Of a DNA stretch of 64,000 nt, positions 13,000-22,429 are shown in pieces. The stretch lies in the NCBI GenBank assembly GCA_037954325.1, contig JBBMNZ010000009.1, forward strand, positions 17,253,286-17,317,285. Reading direction: 5' to 3'. Below the pieces are notes generated by a model, which saw nothing but the letters and a program-made list of their open reading frames with translations, was not told where the DNA came from and did no database searches. The DNA comes from Fistularia commersonii. Lineage: Eukaryota; Chordata; Actinopteri; Syngnathiformes; Fistulariidae. The translations under genes were made by a program, and so were the position numbers. The first letter of the stretch is position 1; every line of letters starts with the position of its first letter.

Positions 13000-13440
13000 G
13001 TTGGGACTTATGAGAGTAGAAGCGCGCACGCCGTCAGAGCGACGGCGAGGGCGGCTGATTGGCTGCTGCTGCAATCGGGTACCGAAGGGTCCTGAGAGTC
13101 TATTGACCCCTGAGCCAACAGGGTCTGAGGAAGAAGAGCAGAAGAAGAAGAAGGGTGGAGGTGGTGGAGAAGATGGAGAAGATGGAGAGGAGGCAAAGGG
13201 GGAGGGGAGGGAAGGAGGAGATGGAAGGTAGCGAGGAGGTGGACAAGGGAGCAAGAAGAACGGCAAGAAAGGCAACGTCATCATCTGCAAAGAAGTGTAG
13301 CCTAGATTGCTTGGTCCTTGTTCTGGGAAGGTGCTAAAAAGGAACCTTGAGGAGCACCATGAGGTCACGTTCTGAAACCCATCAAGGCTGACGGGAAATT
13401 GAAGCCCCGCCTCCTTTGAAAGGAACAGGAAGTCACTCAC
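11704..13440. other. Intron or 3' flank of gfra2 with microsatellite cluster
   Basis: Lies downstream of the last gfra2 exon found. It contains (CA)n at 12016-12046, a C-run plus (CA)n at 12072-12105, (AGA)n at 12300-12338, (TG)n at 12404-12452, (TA)n/(TG)n at 12546-12599, an A-run at 12629-12650, (CGG)n at 12700-12722, (CA)n at 12757-12789, (TG)n at 12953-12996 and AAG/GGA purine tracts at 13130-13250. The missing GPI-anchor exon was searched for here and not recognised. Confidence 0.7.
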
Positions 13441-13488
13441 CTCCTCGCACTCGAACTCCGCGGACGGGTCGCACTTCTGGCCTCCGTC
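13441..13488 (-). CDS. gfra2: gfra2 exon (human exon 9 equivalent), C-terminal stalk
   Basis: A 48-bp exon encoding DGGQKCDPSAEFECEE, entered in phase 0 after an acceptor ending cgacag and followed by a GTGAGT donor. The spacing of Lys, Ser, Glu, Cys and Glu resembles the segment just after the last cysteine-rich domain of GFRA2, before the GPI-anchor signal. In human GFRA2 the coding region finishes in this exon. Here a good donor follows, so the GPI signal would sit in a further exon at lower coordinates, not found. Alternatively the exon reads through: the frame stays open for over 200 codons, but that tail is low-complexity. Assignment rests mainly on position and phase. Confidence 0.62.
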
Positions 13489-14699
13489 CTGTCGGTCGGA
13501 AACAAACAGGAAATAGGTCACGGCGCCTTCCAAATTAGCTGCGTAATAGTGTACGCGCTAACTTGACGTTCTCACGAAACCATAGTTGAAGTACTCATTG
13601 GGTAGTCGGCGAAGGTGCCCTTCAGGCCGCACAAATAAGCCATGTTGAATTTGAGGACAGTATTTTGGGGAACCGTGTTTACTTACTCCGAGCATACAAG
13701 TACTTGATAGCTTTAGCTCATGGAGCTAACCGTCCATGTAACCGCCTGGGGTAAAAAGACAAAAGTACTCACTGGACGGGTTAAAGAGTCCAAGCGGTGA
13801 AAGTACTTTTCATGTACGAAAGATAAAACCCAGAGGGGTTTGGCTGTTCATGTGAGATACCGATGACAAAATCATACAAGTGTATGCGGGAGAAGTTTGG
13901 CACGATACAAGACGAAGTGAAGTTCTGTATCCGGTCCACTACTTGTACACTCTGGCTGGAGGAACTCAAAGACAACAAGGTTGTGATACTTTCAAGAGCA
14001 AAAAAACGACTCAAAGACGACGGTGTAAGAACTACAAAGTTGCTCCTTCTGTTTGGAGTACATTTCAAAGTTCTGGACTTGTTGACTCAGCTGCTGCTAA
14101 CCGCTAACTGTCTTTGTCGGTCATCTTTTGTTTCCAGCGCAAAGATCGACGCCACCCAGACCTTCGTCTGAGCGCTACGTGTCGACTCAAGGGAAGCTCC
14201 GGGTTTGGAATCTGGAATCCAGGCACATTCGTGTTTCAAAACAAAAAAAAAAAAAAAAAACGGGAGGGAGGTAATGATACGGCGTCTGCAGCTTCTGCTC
14301 CGCGTGATTTCCTTCCGCCGCCACCACTTTGTCCCCCTCGGCGAAAGATAAGATCCGATTGGCTCTCCCATCCCGGCGACGGGAGGAGATATGCTAATGA
14401 GGCGGCGACAAAGGACCCCGATAGACGGGGAGATAAACGATGCGCGGGAGGGAAAGTGCGGCTGTGCTTCGCATTTCAGCGGCGCTAATGAAACTCGGCA
14501 GCGTTAACAGGAAACACAAAGGACTTCCTGGAGGTTCCTGCAAATGCCTGTTTTCAATGTTCTTTAAAAAAGGAAAAAAATGAAAAAAACGGCACGTTCT
14601 AAACCCCCTCCCCCCGCCCAGGACTTCATCTCATTCCTGAAATTCACCGAGGAGATTTAGAGCCTCCGGGGAATGTTTCACACCAAACTCAAGCCTTAA
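13489..14699. other. gfra2 intron, first part, with candidate regulatory island
   Basis: Unique sequence with no exon recognised. Open frames at 13781-14488 lack domains. The GC-richer stretch 14270-14520 is described separately. Confidence 0.5.
14270..14520. promoter_or_regulatory. Candidate intronic enhancer or conserved element
   Basis: A GC-rich, repeat-free stretch with clustered motif-like words: GATA (agataag, about 14346), an inverted CCAAT box (gattgg, 14357-14362), a POU octamer variant (ATGCTAAT, 14391-14398), a second GATA (agataaacg, about 14430) and homeodomain-like gctaatga. Base composition differs sharply from the adjacent arrays. Function is inferred from motif density only. 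Confidence 0.3.
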
Positions 14700-15900
14700 T
14701 GCGGAACATTCACAGGGAGAAGTGATGTTCCGGGTTCCTGCGAGTGCTCGAGTGTTGTAGAGCCTTCAGGAGAACCGCGATCTCATATTGTTTTGGGCTG
14801 TGGAAGGAAACATCTGACCGAAGAGGTCCTTCAAGCTAGCACTATGTGGTTGCTCCTGGTTAGCATGCTATGCTAAAGTTCGCTTCGGGTTCCTGCAAGT
14901 GCTCGAGTGTTGTAGTGCCTTCAGGAGAACCTGGATCTCATCATGTTTTTGACTGTGGAAGGATACATCTGACCGAAGAGGTCCTTCAAGCTAGCACTAT
15001 GTGGTCGCTCCAGGTTAGCTTGCTATGCTAAAGTTCGCTTCGGGTTCCTGCGAGTTGGAGTGTTGTAGAGCCTTCAGAGGAACCTGGATCTCATCATGTT
15101 TTGGGCTGTGGAAGGAAACATCTGACCGAAGGGGTCCTTCAAGCTAGCACTACGTGGTTGCTCCTGGTTAGCTTCAAGTTCGCTTCAGGTTCCTGCGAGT
15201 GCTCAAGTGTTGTAGAGCCTTCAGAGGAACCTTGATCTCATCATGTTTTCGGCTGTGGAAGGATACATCTGACCGAAGAGGTCCTTCAAGCTAGCACTAC
15301 GTGGTCGCTCCAGGTTAGCTTGCTATGCTAAAGTTTGCTTTGGGTTCCTGCGAGTGCTCGAATGTTGTAGTGCCTTCAGGAGAACCTGGATCTCATAATC
15401 TTTTTGGCTGTGGAAGGAAACATCAAGCTAGCACTACATGGTCGCTCCAGGTTAGCATGCTATGCTAAAGTTCGCTTCAGCATCTTGCAAGTGTCTGAAT
15501 GTTGGAGTGCAATTAGAGGATCCCGGATTTCAAATACAACCAAATACGTCCTTCGGGATTGCACTTCAGGGTCGCAAGTGGTTAGCATGCTGCTATAAAG
15601 TTAAGCTCTGGGTGCCTGCTAGTGTCAGAATGAGGTAGCGCCTCTGGAGGAACCCTGATTTCAGTGTGTCTTCAGCAGTGGAAGGATACAATTTACCAAA
15701 TAGGTCCTTGGAGCTTGCGCCACCTGGTTGCTGCTGGTTAGCATGCTGCTCCAAAGTTAAGGCTTCTGCTATTGTCTGAATGTTGTAGTGACTTGCCAGG
15801 AACCTGGATTTCAGCCTATTTTCACTGGTGGAAGGATAAATCTGACTAAATAGGTCGCTAATGCTCATACCTCAGCTAGTTAGCATACTGCACAGAGGGA
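14700..15900. repeat. ~155-bp satellite within a gfra2 intron
   Basis: About eight copies. The word gggttcctg(c) recurs at 14732, 14887, 15042, 15342 and in variant form at 15187, 15475, 15606 and later, a spacing of 138-155 bp. Each unit ends in a palindrome-rich gttagcatgctatgctaaag. Left copies are nearly identical; right copies are diverged. Confidence 0.92.
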
Positions 15901-16442
15901 AATCAGTCTGCACTCCTACCATGTATGTGCGTGTTGTGAAGGTGCTGGATGCCGCAAAGATGCTAACACGGCTTACTCGTTAGCCCATTCGTTAAGGTTC
16001 ACACGTTAATGTGAGCATTAGCTACGTAGCGCAGGAAGAAACAATGAATGTTCGTTGAGATTGTCATTGGTGTGTTTGCTTGTTAGCATTAGCTAATCTG
16101 GTTATCTAGCCACCAGCCCTTTGTACAATTCTAGTGGGAGCTTTTCCTGCTTTTCATTATGATGTTGAAGAGAAATACAATTGAGTCTCTCTCTTTGTGA
16201 AGCTACAGTTAGCTTGTCTGATGCTACATCTGGCTTCTCTGGTGCTAAATCAAAGCTAACGTGAAATCATCATCTGATTTGAACTGATGTCCCTTTAGCT
16301 CTGACGCTAAAATTAATGCTTAACTTCTTGCTAAGCGGCAGCAAACTCCTTGCCCCTTCATGAGCTGCGAGCTTAAACTTACAGGTGTGACATCAGCAGC
16401 GAACGATTGGTTACCACCGGTCCATGTGCTCACGCAGCTCAC
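15901..16442. other. gfra2 intron remainder
   Basis: Unique sequence with frequent gctaac/gttagc words. It leads into the donor side of the exon at 16443. Nothing else recognised. Confidence 0.5.
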
Positions 16443-16627
16443 CTGCAAGTTGGCGCAGGTGGCTAGCACGCAGGCGCCGTCCAGCGGTTTGATGGCGTTC
16501 CCATGGAGGGCGGGAGCAGGCTTGGAGATGATTGGCGGCTGCTCGGGCGCCGAAGCGGTGGACGCCGTGTCGGTGGCGAGGAGGGGGTCGACTTCGGAGC
16601 CGTAGCCGAACGACTGAATGGCGTTTT
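16443..16627 (-). CDS. gfra2: gfra2 exon (human exon 8 equivalent), end of D3 and hinge
   Basis: A 185-bp exon opening in phase 1 after acceptor gtccgcag and closing in phase 0 before GTGAGC. It begins NAIQSFGYGSEV, matching the NAIQAFGNGTDV hallmark at the end of the third cysteine-rich domain of GFR-alpha receptors. It continues into a Pro/Ala/Thr-rich hinge (residues about 15-45) and ends with a two-cysteine segment, CVLATCANLQ, corresponding to the ITTCTSVQ region of GFRA2. This part tethers the ligand-binding domains to the GPI-anchored C-terminus outside the cell. The hinge is poorly conserved, as is usual for the family. Phase and length agree with the GFRA2 exon pattern. Confidence 0.93.
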
Positions 16628-17100
16628 CTGCGGACGGCGAGGCATGGGAACAAAGGAAGTAGCACAATTAGCCAACGCGACTTTTGACCTCTGCGTCAAG
16701 CGGACATGAACTTACAGTGATGTGAGTTTACTTCGCTATCGCTTCTTGTTTTAGTTTTCCGATGAACAGCTCTGGACACGCCAGCACTGCCACTCCGATA
16801 TGAGTGTGAGGGCATGCGAGCGGCGGCGGCGGCGGCGTGATGAAGAGGCGCCGCTCGGCGCCGCCGTGCTATTTACCCGAGGCGTCTCGGGACGCTTTCA
16901 CACTCCGCCATGTTCCTCCTCCGCCTGACCTTTTCTACTCAATTATCTGCCTCACACACACACACACACACACGGTCTTTGTGTTCTCACACGCTAAGCT
17001 CCGACGCACACACACGTGCGCACGCGTGAACTCCAGTGGACCTTTAGCGCCTCGCACTCGGCGCGGCGCCGTCCATTGAAGGCTGCGATAGCCTCTTGGA
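16628..17100. other. gfra2 intron, CpG-containing part
   Basis: Contains a (CGG)n run at 16820-16838 and (CA)n at 16951-16972. No other gene found. Confidence 0.5.
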
Positions 17101-17109
17101 ATTAATCGG

Positions 17110-17870
17110 ACAGTGGCGAGCCACTGGCAGGGTGCAACCCTAAGGGAACCGTTGCAGAACCACCACAGAACCAGCGTGGAACCGGAACGAAACCCTTGAG
17201 CAACACTAGCAGAACCCTAAGGGGACGATCAGGGTACCATTGCTGAGCCCTAAGTCTATATAAGTCTATATTGGTGGAACCCAAAGGGAGCCAGTAGGGA
17301 ACAAGTGTGGTACCATTGCCGAACCATTGCAGAAGCCAAAGGGGACCGTCAGGGTACCATTGCAGAACCCTCACAGAAACATGGAACCATGGTAGAACCC
17401 TTAATGAAATACCAGGGAACCAGCGTGGTACCATTACAGAAACCATAGGGGAACCCTTGCGGGACCATTGCGGGACCCAAAGAGATCCATAACGGAACCA
17501 GCGCCGCACCATTGTGGCACGAAACCTTAAGGCAACCCTTGCAGAACTCCAAAGTATTGCAGAACCCTCACGGTATCATTGTGGAACAACCCTAATTGAA
17601 CCATTGCAGAAGCCAAAGGGGACCATCATGGTACCATTGCTGGACCCTCACAGAAACAACATGGAATGATGGTAGAACCCTTACGGAACCAGCACTAAGG
17701 CAGTCCTTGGGATACCATCATGGAACCCTAAGAAAACATCAAGGAGCCACCACAGCACCATCGCAGAACCATCGTGGAACCACCTCGGAACCCTAAGGGA
17801 AGCATCATGGAACCATAGCGGCACATTTGCAGAACCATTGAGAAAACTGTTGTGGAACCCTAAAGGAACC
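17110..17870. repeat. GAACC-type minisatellite
   Basis: About 750 bp of degenerate short units built on ggaaccattgcagaaccc and its relatives, with recurring larger blocks such as ggggaccatcagggtacc. Open frames here (Trp/Arg/Gly/Pro on one strand, Gln/Arg/Thr on the other) are repeat artefacts. Confidence 0.88.
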
Positions 17871-17947
17871 CCCCCCTCCTTCTCCACATTGGGGAATTTA
17901 GGTACGGCAGGTGAGCAGGGGGTTGGTTGCCATGGTGACGGACTCAC

Positions 17948-18082
17948 TGAGGCAGGAGTTGTGGGTGAAGTCGCGGTGGAAGGCGTCACACTCGGCCTCG
18001 GCGCCGCCGCGGCAACTGCACCACAGGCTGAGGGTGATGTTGGACGGGCTGCTGTCGCTGTAGTTCGGGGTCACATCGGAGC
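17948..18082 (-). CDS. gfra2: gfra2 exon (human exon 7 equivalent), D3
   Basis: A 135-bp exon entered in phase 2 after acceptor ccccccag and left in phase 1 at a GTGAGT donor. It encodes SDVTPNYSDSSPSNITLS followed by LWCSC and a stretch ending HRDFTHNSCL. TPNY, DSSP, WCSC and the DFT-x-N-x-CL ending are GFRA2 signatures, and DSSP with a WCSC rather than WCDC/WCTC core favours GFRA2 over GFRA1 and GFRA4. SNIT is a potential N-glycosylation site. The exon supplies part of the third cysteine-rich domain. Its length equals that expected for this exon. Codon use is strongly GC-biased at third positions, unlike the flanking introns. Confidence 0.96.
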
Positions 18083-18084
18083 CT

Positions 18085-18955
18085 GGGGGGCGGAGTTACA
18101 GGGGAAGGGGCGGGGTTGGCGGAAAGGGGGCGGAGTTAGAGGGGAGGGGTTAGAGGCGGCGTTACAGGGGAAAGGGCGGGGTTGGAAGGTAGGGGGGCGG
18201 GTTTAAAGGGGAGGGGGCGGGGTTAGAGGAGAGGAGACGGGGTTAAAGGGGAGGGGCGGGGTTAGAGGAGAGGGGTTAAGGGGGAGGGGGCGGGGTTAGA
18301 GGGGAGGAGGCGGGGTTAGAAGGCAGGAGGTGGGGTTAGAGGAGAAGAGGCGGGGTTAGAGGGTAGGGGGGGCGGGTTTATTGGGGAGGGGGCGGGGTTA
18401 GAGGAGAGGGGCGGAGTTAGAGGGTAGGGGGGGCGGGTTTATTGGGGAGGGGGCGGGGTTAGAGGAGAGGGGCGGAGTTAGAGGGTAGGGGGGGCGGGTT
18501 TATTGGGGAGGGGGCGGGGTTAGAGGAGAGGGGCGGAGTTAGAGGGGGGGGTTAGAAGGTAGGAGGTGGGGTTAGAGGAGAAGAGGCGGGGTTACAGGGG
18601 AGGGGGCGGGGTTAGAGGAGAGGGGCGGGGTTAGAGAGTAGGGGGCGGGGTTAGAGGAGAGGGGGCGGGGTTAGAGGAGGGGGCGGGGTTAGAGAAGAGG
18701 ATGCGGGGTTAGAGGAGAGGGGGCGGGTTTAGAGGGAAAGAGGCGGGGTTAGAGGAGAGGGGGCGGGGTTAGAGGAGAGGGGCGGGGTTAGAGAGTAGGG
18801 GGCGGGGTTAGAGGAGAGGGGGCGGGGTTAGAGGAGGGGGCGGGGTTAGAGAAGAGGATGCGGGGTTAGAGGAGAGGGGGCGGGTTTAGAGGGAAAGAGG
18901 CGGGGTTAGAGGAGAGGGGGCGGGGTTAGAGGAGAGGGGGCGGGGTTAGAGTCGG
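18085..18955 (+). repeat. GC-box minisatellite filling a gfra2 intron
   Basis: About 870 bp of a G-rich unit of roughly 20 bp, ggggcggggttagaggaga, with larger blocks repeated (for example the segment around 18370 recurs near 18430 and 18490; that around 18600 recurs near 18775). Nearly every unit contains GGGGCGGGG, the Sp/KLF GC box, and runs of four or more G capable of G-quadruplexes. The array makes up nearly all of the 991-bp intron. Confidence 0.95.
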
Positions 18956-19017
18956 CATGAAGCAGGAAGAGGATGTGACTGCATGATTGACATCCAACAG
19001 TAAGCTAACATCATCTG

Positions 19018-19018
<1 letters not shown>

Positions 19019-19062
<44 letters not shown>
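19019..19062. repeat. (CA)n microsatellite next to an exon
   Basis: A CA run of about 21 units that ends 12 bp from the donor side of the exon at 19075. Confidence 0.95.
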
Positions 19063-19063
<1 letters not shown>

Positions 19064-19074
19064 GCTAAACTCAC

Positions 19075-19184
19075 CGATCAGTCCGACGTAGGACACCAGG
19101 CAGCCGTGGTAGTTGTCGTGGGGACACGTGGTCAGTGTGTGTGGCGTCACCTGACAGTTCATGTGGAAGTCGGCCAATCGGGAC
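19075..19184 (-). CDS. gfra2: gfra2 exon (human exon 6 equivalent), D3 start
   Basis: A 110-bp exon, phase 2 in and phase 1 out, with acceptor ctccgaag and a near-perfect GTGAGTT donor. It encodes SRLADFHMNCQVTPHTLTTC followed by PHDNYHGCLVSYVGLIG. SRLADFH-x-NC is the GFR-alpha third-domain signature. HTLTTCP-x-DNY-x-x-CL-x-SY-x-GLIG follows GFRA2 (TVTSCPADNYQACLGSYAGMIG) more closely than GFRA1. Exon length and phase equal the known family pattern. All cysteines expected for this segment are present. Confidence 0.97.
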
Positions 19185-19289
19185 CTTCGGAGAGACAGGA
19201 AGTGGTTAACCTTTATTTTGAAGGAAACTTCCTTTTGTTTACATCCGGGTTTCAACAAGACATTTAGGTTTTAGGAGTAATTCAGCTCG

Positions 19290-19715
19290 TGTGTGTGTGT
19301 GTGTGTGTGGTTAGGGTTAGCATGTGCTTTTACGTGTGTATTTACATGTATATTCACACATGTGTGTGTTTTTCTGAATGTGTGTGTGTGATTAAATGGG
19401 TGTGTCTGTATATCAAATTCTACAGGTGTGTGTTTGTGTCTTAAATTGTGTGTTGTCATTTGTCCCTATGTGTGTGTGTGTGTAGTCACTTGCGTGTGCA
19501 GGCATTTGAGGTTCTGTGTGTGTTTGTTACGTGTGTGTTCTGAAGAAAGCATGTGTTAGAAAGAGTGTGTGTGTTAGTATTTGTCTGTATGCGCCTATCT
19601 ACCAGTTTCTGTGTGTGTGTGTGTGTGTGTGCGTGTGTGTGTGTGTGTGTCTGTCTGTGTGTATATGAACTTCTGCAGGTGTGTTTGTGCGTTGTGTATT
19701 GGCATTTGCTAGTGT

Positions 19716-19753
<38 letters not shown>

Positions 19754-20026
19754 TTGTTGCATGTGTGTTCTCTAGAAAGTATATGTGTGTTCAAAAGTGT
19801 GTGTGTGTGCCTGTGCCTGTGTCTGTTAGTGGTATGTGTGTGTTTTTGTATTTGCCTGTAAGTGCATATCTGTTAGTTTCTTTGTCTGTGTGTGTGTGTG
19901 TGTGTGTGTGTCCAGGTGTCATGTTTGTGTGTATTCACCTGTGTGTGCACACGTGAGTTTCTCTCTTTCTGAATGTGTGTTTGCGTGTATGTGCATATCT
20001 ATTAGTTTCTGTATGTGTGTGTGTGT

Positions 20027-20068
<42 letters not shown>

Positions 20069-20172
20069 ATGAACTTCTGCAGGGGTGTTTGCGTGTCTTT
20101 ATTTGTGTATTTGTCTTTGCCACTGTTTGTTAGTATTTACCTGTATATGCATGTTGGTGAGTTTCTGTGTTT

Positions 20173-20210
<38 letters not shown>

Positions 20211-20345
20211 AATGAACAGACGTCTAATTTGCATATCATCATATTTATCCAGCTGATCGCCGCCGCCGGTCCAGCGTGTGTCGTGTCTCTGCTCAAACAG
20301 CCTTGGAGCAAAACACACAATGGGTGCGAGCGTGACACCTGGACC

Positions 20346-20385
<40 letters not shown>

Positions 20386-21054
20386 ATCCAATCAACCGAG
20401 CTGCTGCGTGAAGACGCTGAAAGCCCTGTGTTTGTAGCCCGGGAAGCTGAGGCCACATGTAATTACACTTCCTGTCAATCACAGCGTCGCCCATGGCAAC
20501 AGGCTCCGCCCTCTTCGGCAACGGTGGTGAGACCCCGCCCCCATCCATAATGATTTTTAAAAAAAAAGCACAATAACATTATTTCTCTATTACTGTGTGT
20601 GTGTGTGTGCTTCTCGCTCTGTCAATGTGTGTGTGTGTATTTGTGTTGGTTTCCCTGTGTGTGTTTCTGTGTGTGTGTGTGTGTTTGTTTGTCTGCATCT
20701 ATGAATTTTTGTCTATTTGTTTATATATATGTGTGTGTGTGTGTGTGTGTTTCTCTCACTCAATGTGTGTGTGTGTACTTGTCAGTTTCTGTGTGTATGT
20801 TTGTGTGTATTTGTGTGTTTGTTTCTGTTTTTGTGTGTAATTGTGTGTGTGAGAGTGTGTGTTTGTGTGCGCCTTTGAATTTGTGTAAGTGTATTTTTTG
20901 TGTGTCATTTGTTTGCTTGATTGTGTGTCAAAGTGTGTGTGACACACACACTTTTTGTGTGTATTTGTGTGTGTTTCTGTTTGTGTGCGTGATTGTACGA
21001 TGTTTTCTGGTCCTCATATGTGTTTAATGTAAACAAACTTGTATGTAGGTGTGT

Positions 21055-21119
<65 letters not shown>

Positions 21120-21281
21120 AATGTGTCTCACCGTGTGAATTTGTTTTTATATAGGCATGTTGTTTTGTGTGTGTGTAAAATTGCTTGTGTGTGTGTGTTT
21201 GTGTGTTTGTATTAAATAGTATGTTTGTTTGTTTGTGTGTTCGTATGAAAGTGTATGTGTGTTTGTTTGTGAGTGTGTGTG

Positions 21282-21312
<31 letters not shown>

Positions 21313-21350
21313 TATGAAATTGCATGTGTGTTTGTTTGTGAGTGTGTGTG

Positions 21351-21381
<31 letters not shown>

Positions 21382-21418
21382 TATGAAATTGCATGTGTGT
21401 TTGTTTGTGAGTGTGTGT

Positions 21419-21452
<34 letters not shown>

Positions 21453-21606
21453 TATGAAATTGCATGTGTGTTTGTTTGTGAGTGTGTGTGGTGTGTGTGT
21501 GTGTGTGTGTGTGTGTTTGTATGAAATTGCATGTGTGTTTGTGAGTGTGTGTGGTGTGTGTGTGTGTGTGTGTGTGTGTTTGTATGAAATTGCATGTGTG
21601 TTTGTT

Positions 21607-21670
<64 letters not shown>

Positions 21671-21752
21671 AAATCGCGTATGTGTTTGCGTTTGAATAAA
21701 ATTTTGTGTGTGTGTGCGTGTATGTAATTTTGTGTGTTTGTATGAAATTTGG

Positions 21753-21797
<45 letters not shown>

Positions 21798-22136
21798 AAC
21801 TTGGGGGGGTTTTATATGATATGTGTGTGTGTCTGAAATTGTGTGTGATTGTATCAAATTGTGTGTGCGTATGAAATTGCATGTGTGTTTGTATGAAATT
21901 GTTTGTGTGTGAAATTGCGTGTGTGTGTGTGTGTGTCATATGAAATTGTATCTGCGTCTCCTAAGATATTGCCTGTGTGTGTGTGTGTGTTTTGTGCGTC
22001 TTTGTGCGTGTACGATCTTTTCAGTCCTCCTATTCTATTGCTTCTCTATTATTGCTCATGTGTGTGTTTGTCTGGGCTTGTTTGCATGTTTTCCCTCAAA
22101 CGAACTGTTGTGTGTGTGTGTGTGTGTGTGTGTGCG
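19290..22136. repeat. TG-rich microsatellite domain filling a gfra2 intron
   Basis: Nearly the whole 2.96-kb intron between exons 5 and 6 is (TG)n with interruptions. At 21300-21660 it is organised into 63-71-bp units carrying tgtatgaaattgcatgtgtg (starts near 21311, 21380, 21451, 21518, 21581). The only non-TG island is 20212-20570. Alternating purine-pyrimidine sequence on this scale can form Z-DNA. Confidence 0.95.
20212..20570. promoter_or_regulatory. Candidate regulatory island inside the TG domain
   Basis: A repeat-poor stretch in the TG domain, interrupted by (CA)n at 20350-20382. It contains a perfect POU octamer ATTTGCAT (20227-20234) within taatttgcatatca, an E-box cagctg, and an RFX X-box with 3-bp spacer, GTCGCCCATGGCAAC (20486-20500). 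The concentration of motifs in the only unique part of the intron makes it an enhancer candidate. Confidence 0.35.
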
Positions 22137-22144
22137 ACCCTCAC

Positions 22145-22332
22145 CTGCAGAGTGCGTCCGATCTGCACGAGCGTCGCAGCTCCAGGCAGGGCGGCTTGTG
22201 TCGCTCCTGCACCGAACACGACGGGACGATGGTGCGACGGCGTCGCTCGGCGCACGCCTGGTCTGAGCACGAGCAGAAGAGCAGCGGGTAGCTTAGCTCC
22301 CACGACACGCGCTCAAAGAACTGACGCAGCGC
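22145..22332 (-). CDS. gfra2: gfra2 exon (human exon 5 equivalent), D2
   Basis: A 188-bp exon, phase 0 in and phase 2 out, with acceptor gcgttgcag and donor GTGAGG. It encodes ALRQFFERVSWELSYPLLFC, then SCSDQACAERRRRTIVPSC and a Leu/Arg/Cys-rich end finishing SDALCR. ALRQFF, LLFCSC, DQACAERRR and TIVPSC are invariant or near-invariant GFR-alpha motifs, and DQACAERRR with the PSC ending is GFRA2-like. The Phe of LLFC, the Arg pair and the Ile of TIVP correspond to residues reported to contact ligand in GFRA1, so ligand binding is probably retained. SVQERHKPPC diverges somewhat from the usual SYEDKEKPNC. Confidence 0.97.
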
Positions 22333-22429
22333 CTGCAACGCAACACACAACTTTTGTAAAGGCGTCAGTTTACGTTTACGTAAAGATACACTTCTATCAC
22401 GGCACTTCTATTCTTTTGTGCTGTACTTT

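Noticed and set aside
12730..13533. 267-codon minus frame overlapping the gfra2 exon
   Set aside because: Only the 48 bp at 13441-13488 has family similarity and splice borders; the rest is Pro/Ser and His-Thr low complexity.
17102..17796. Trp/Arg/Gly-rich and Gln/Arg/Thr-rich frames
   Set aside because: Minisatellite translation with no domain.
18085..18955. Telomere-like repeats (GGTTAG words)
   Set aside because: The unit is ggggcggggttagagg, not TTAGGG arrays; no terminal structure.
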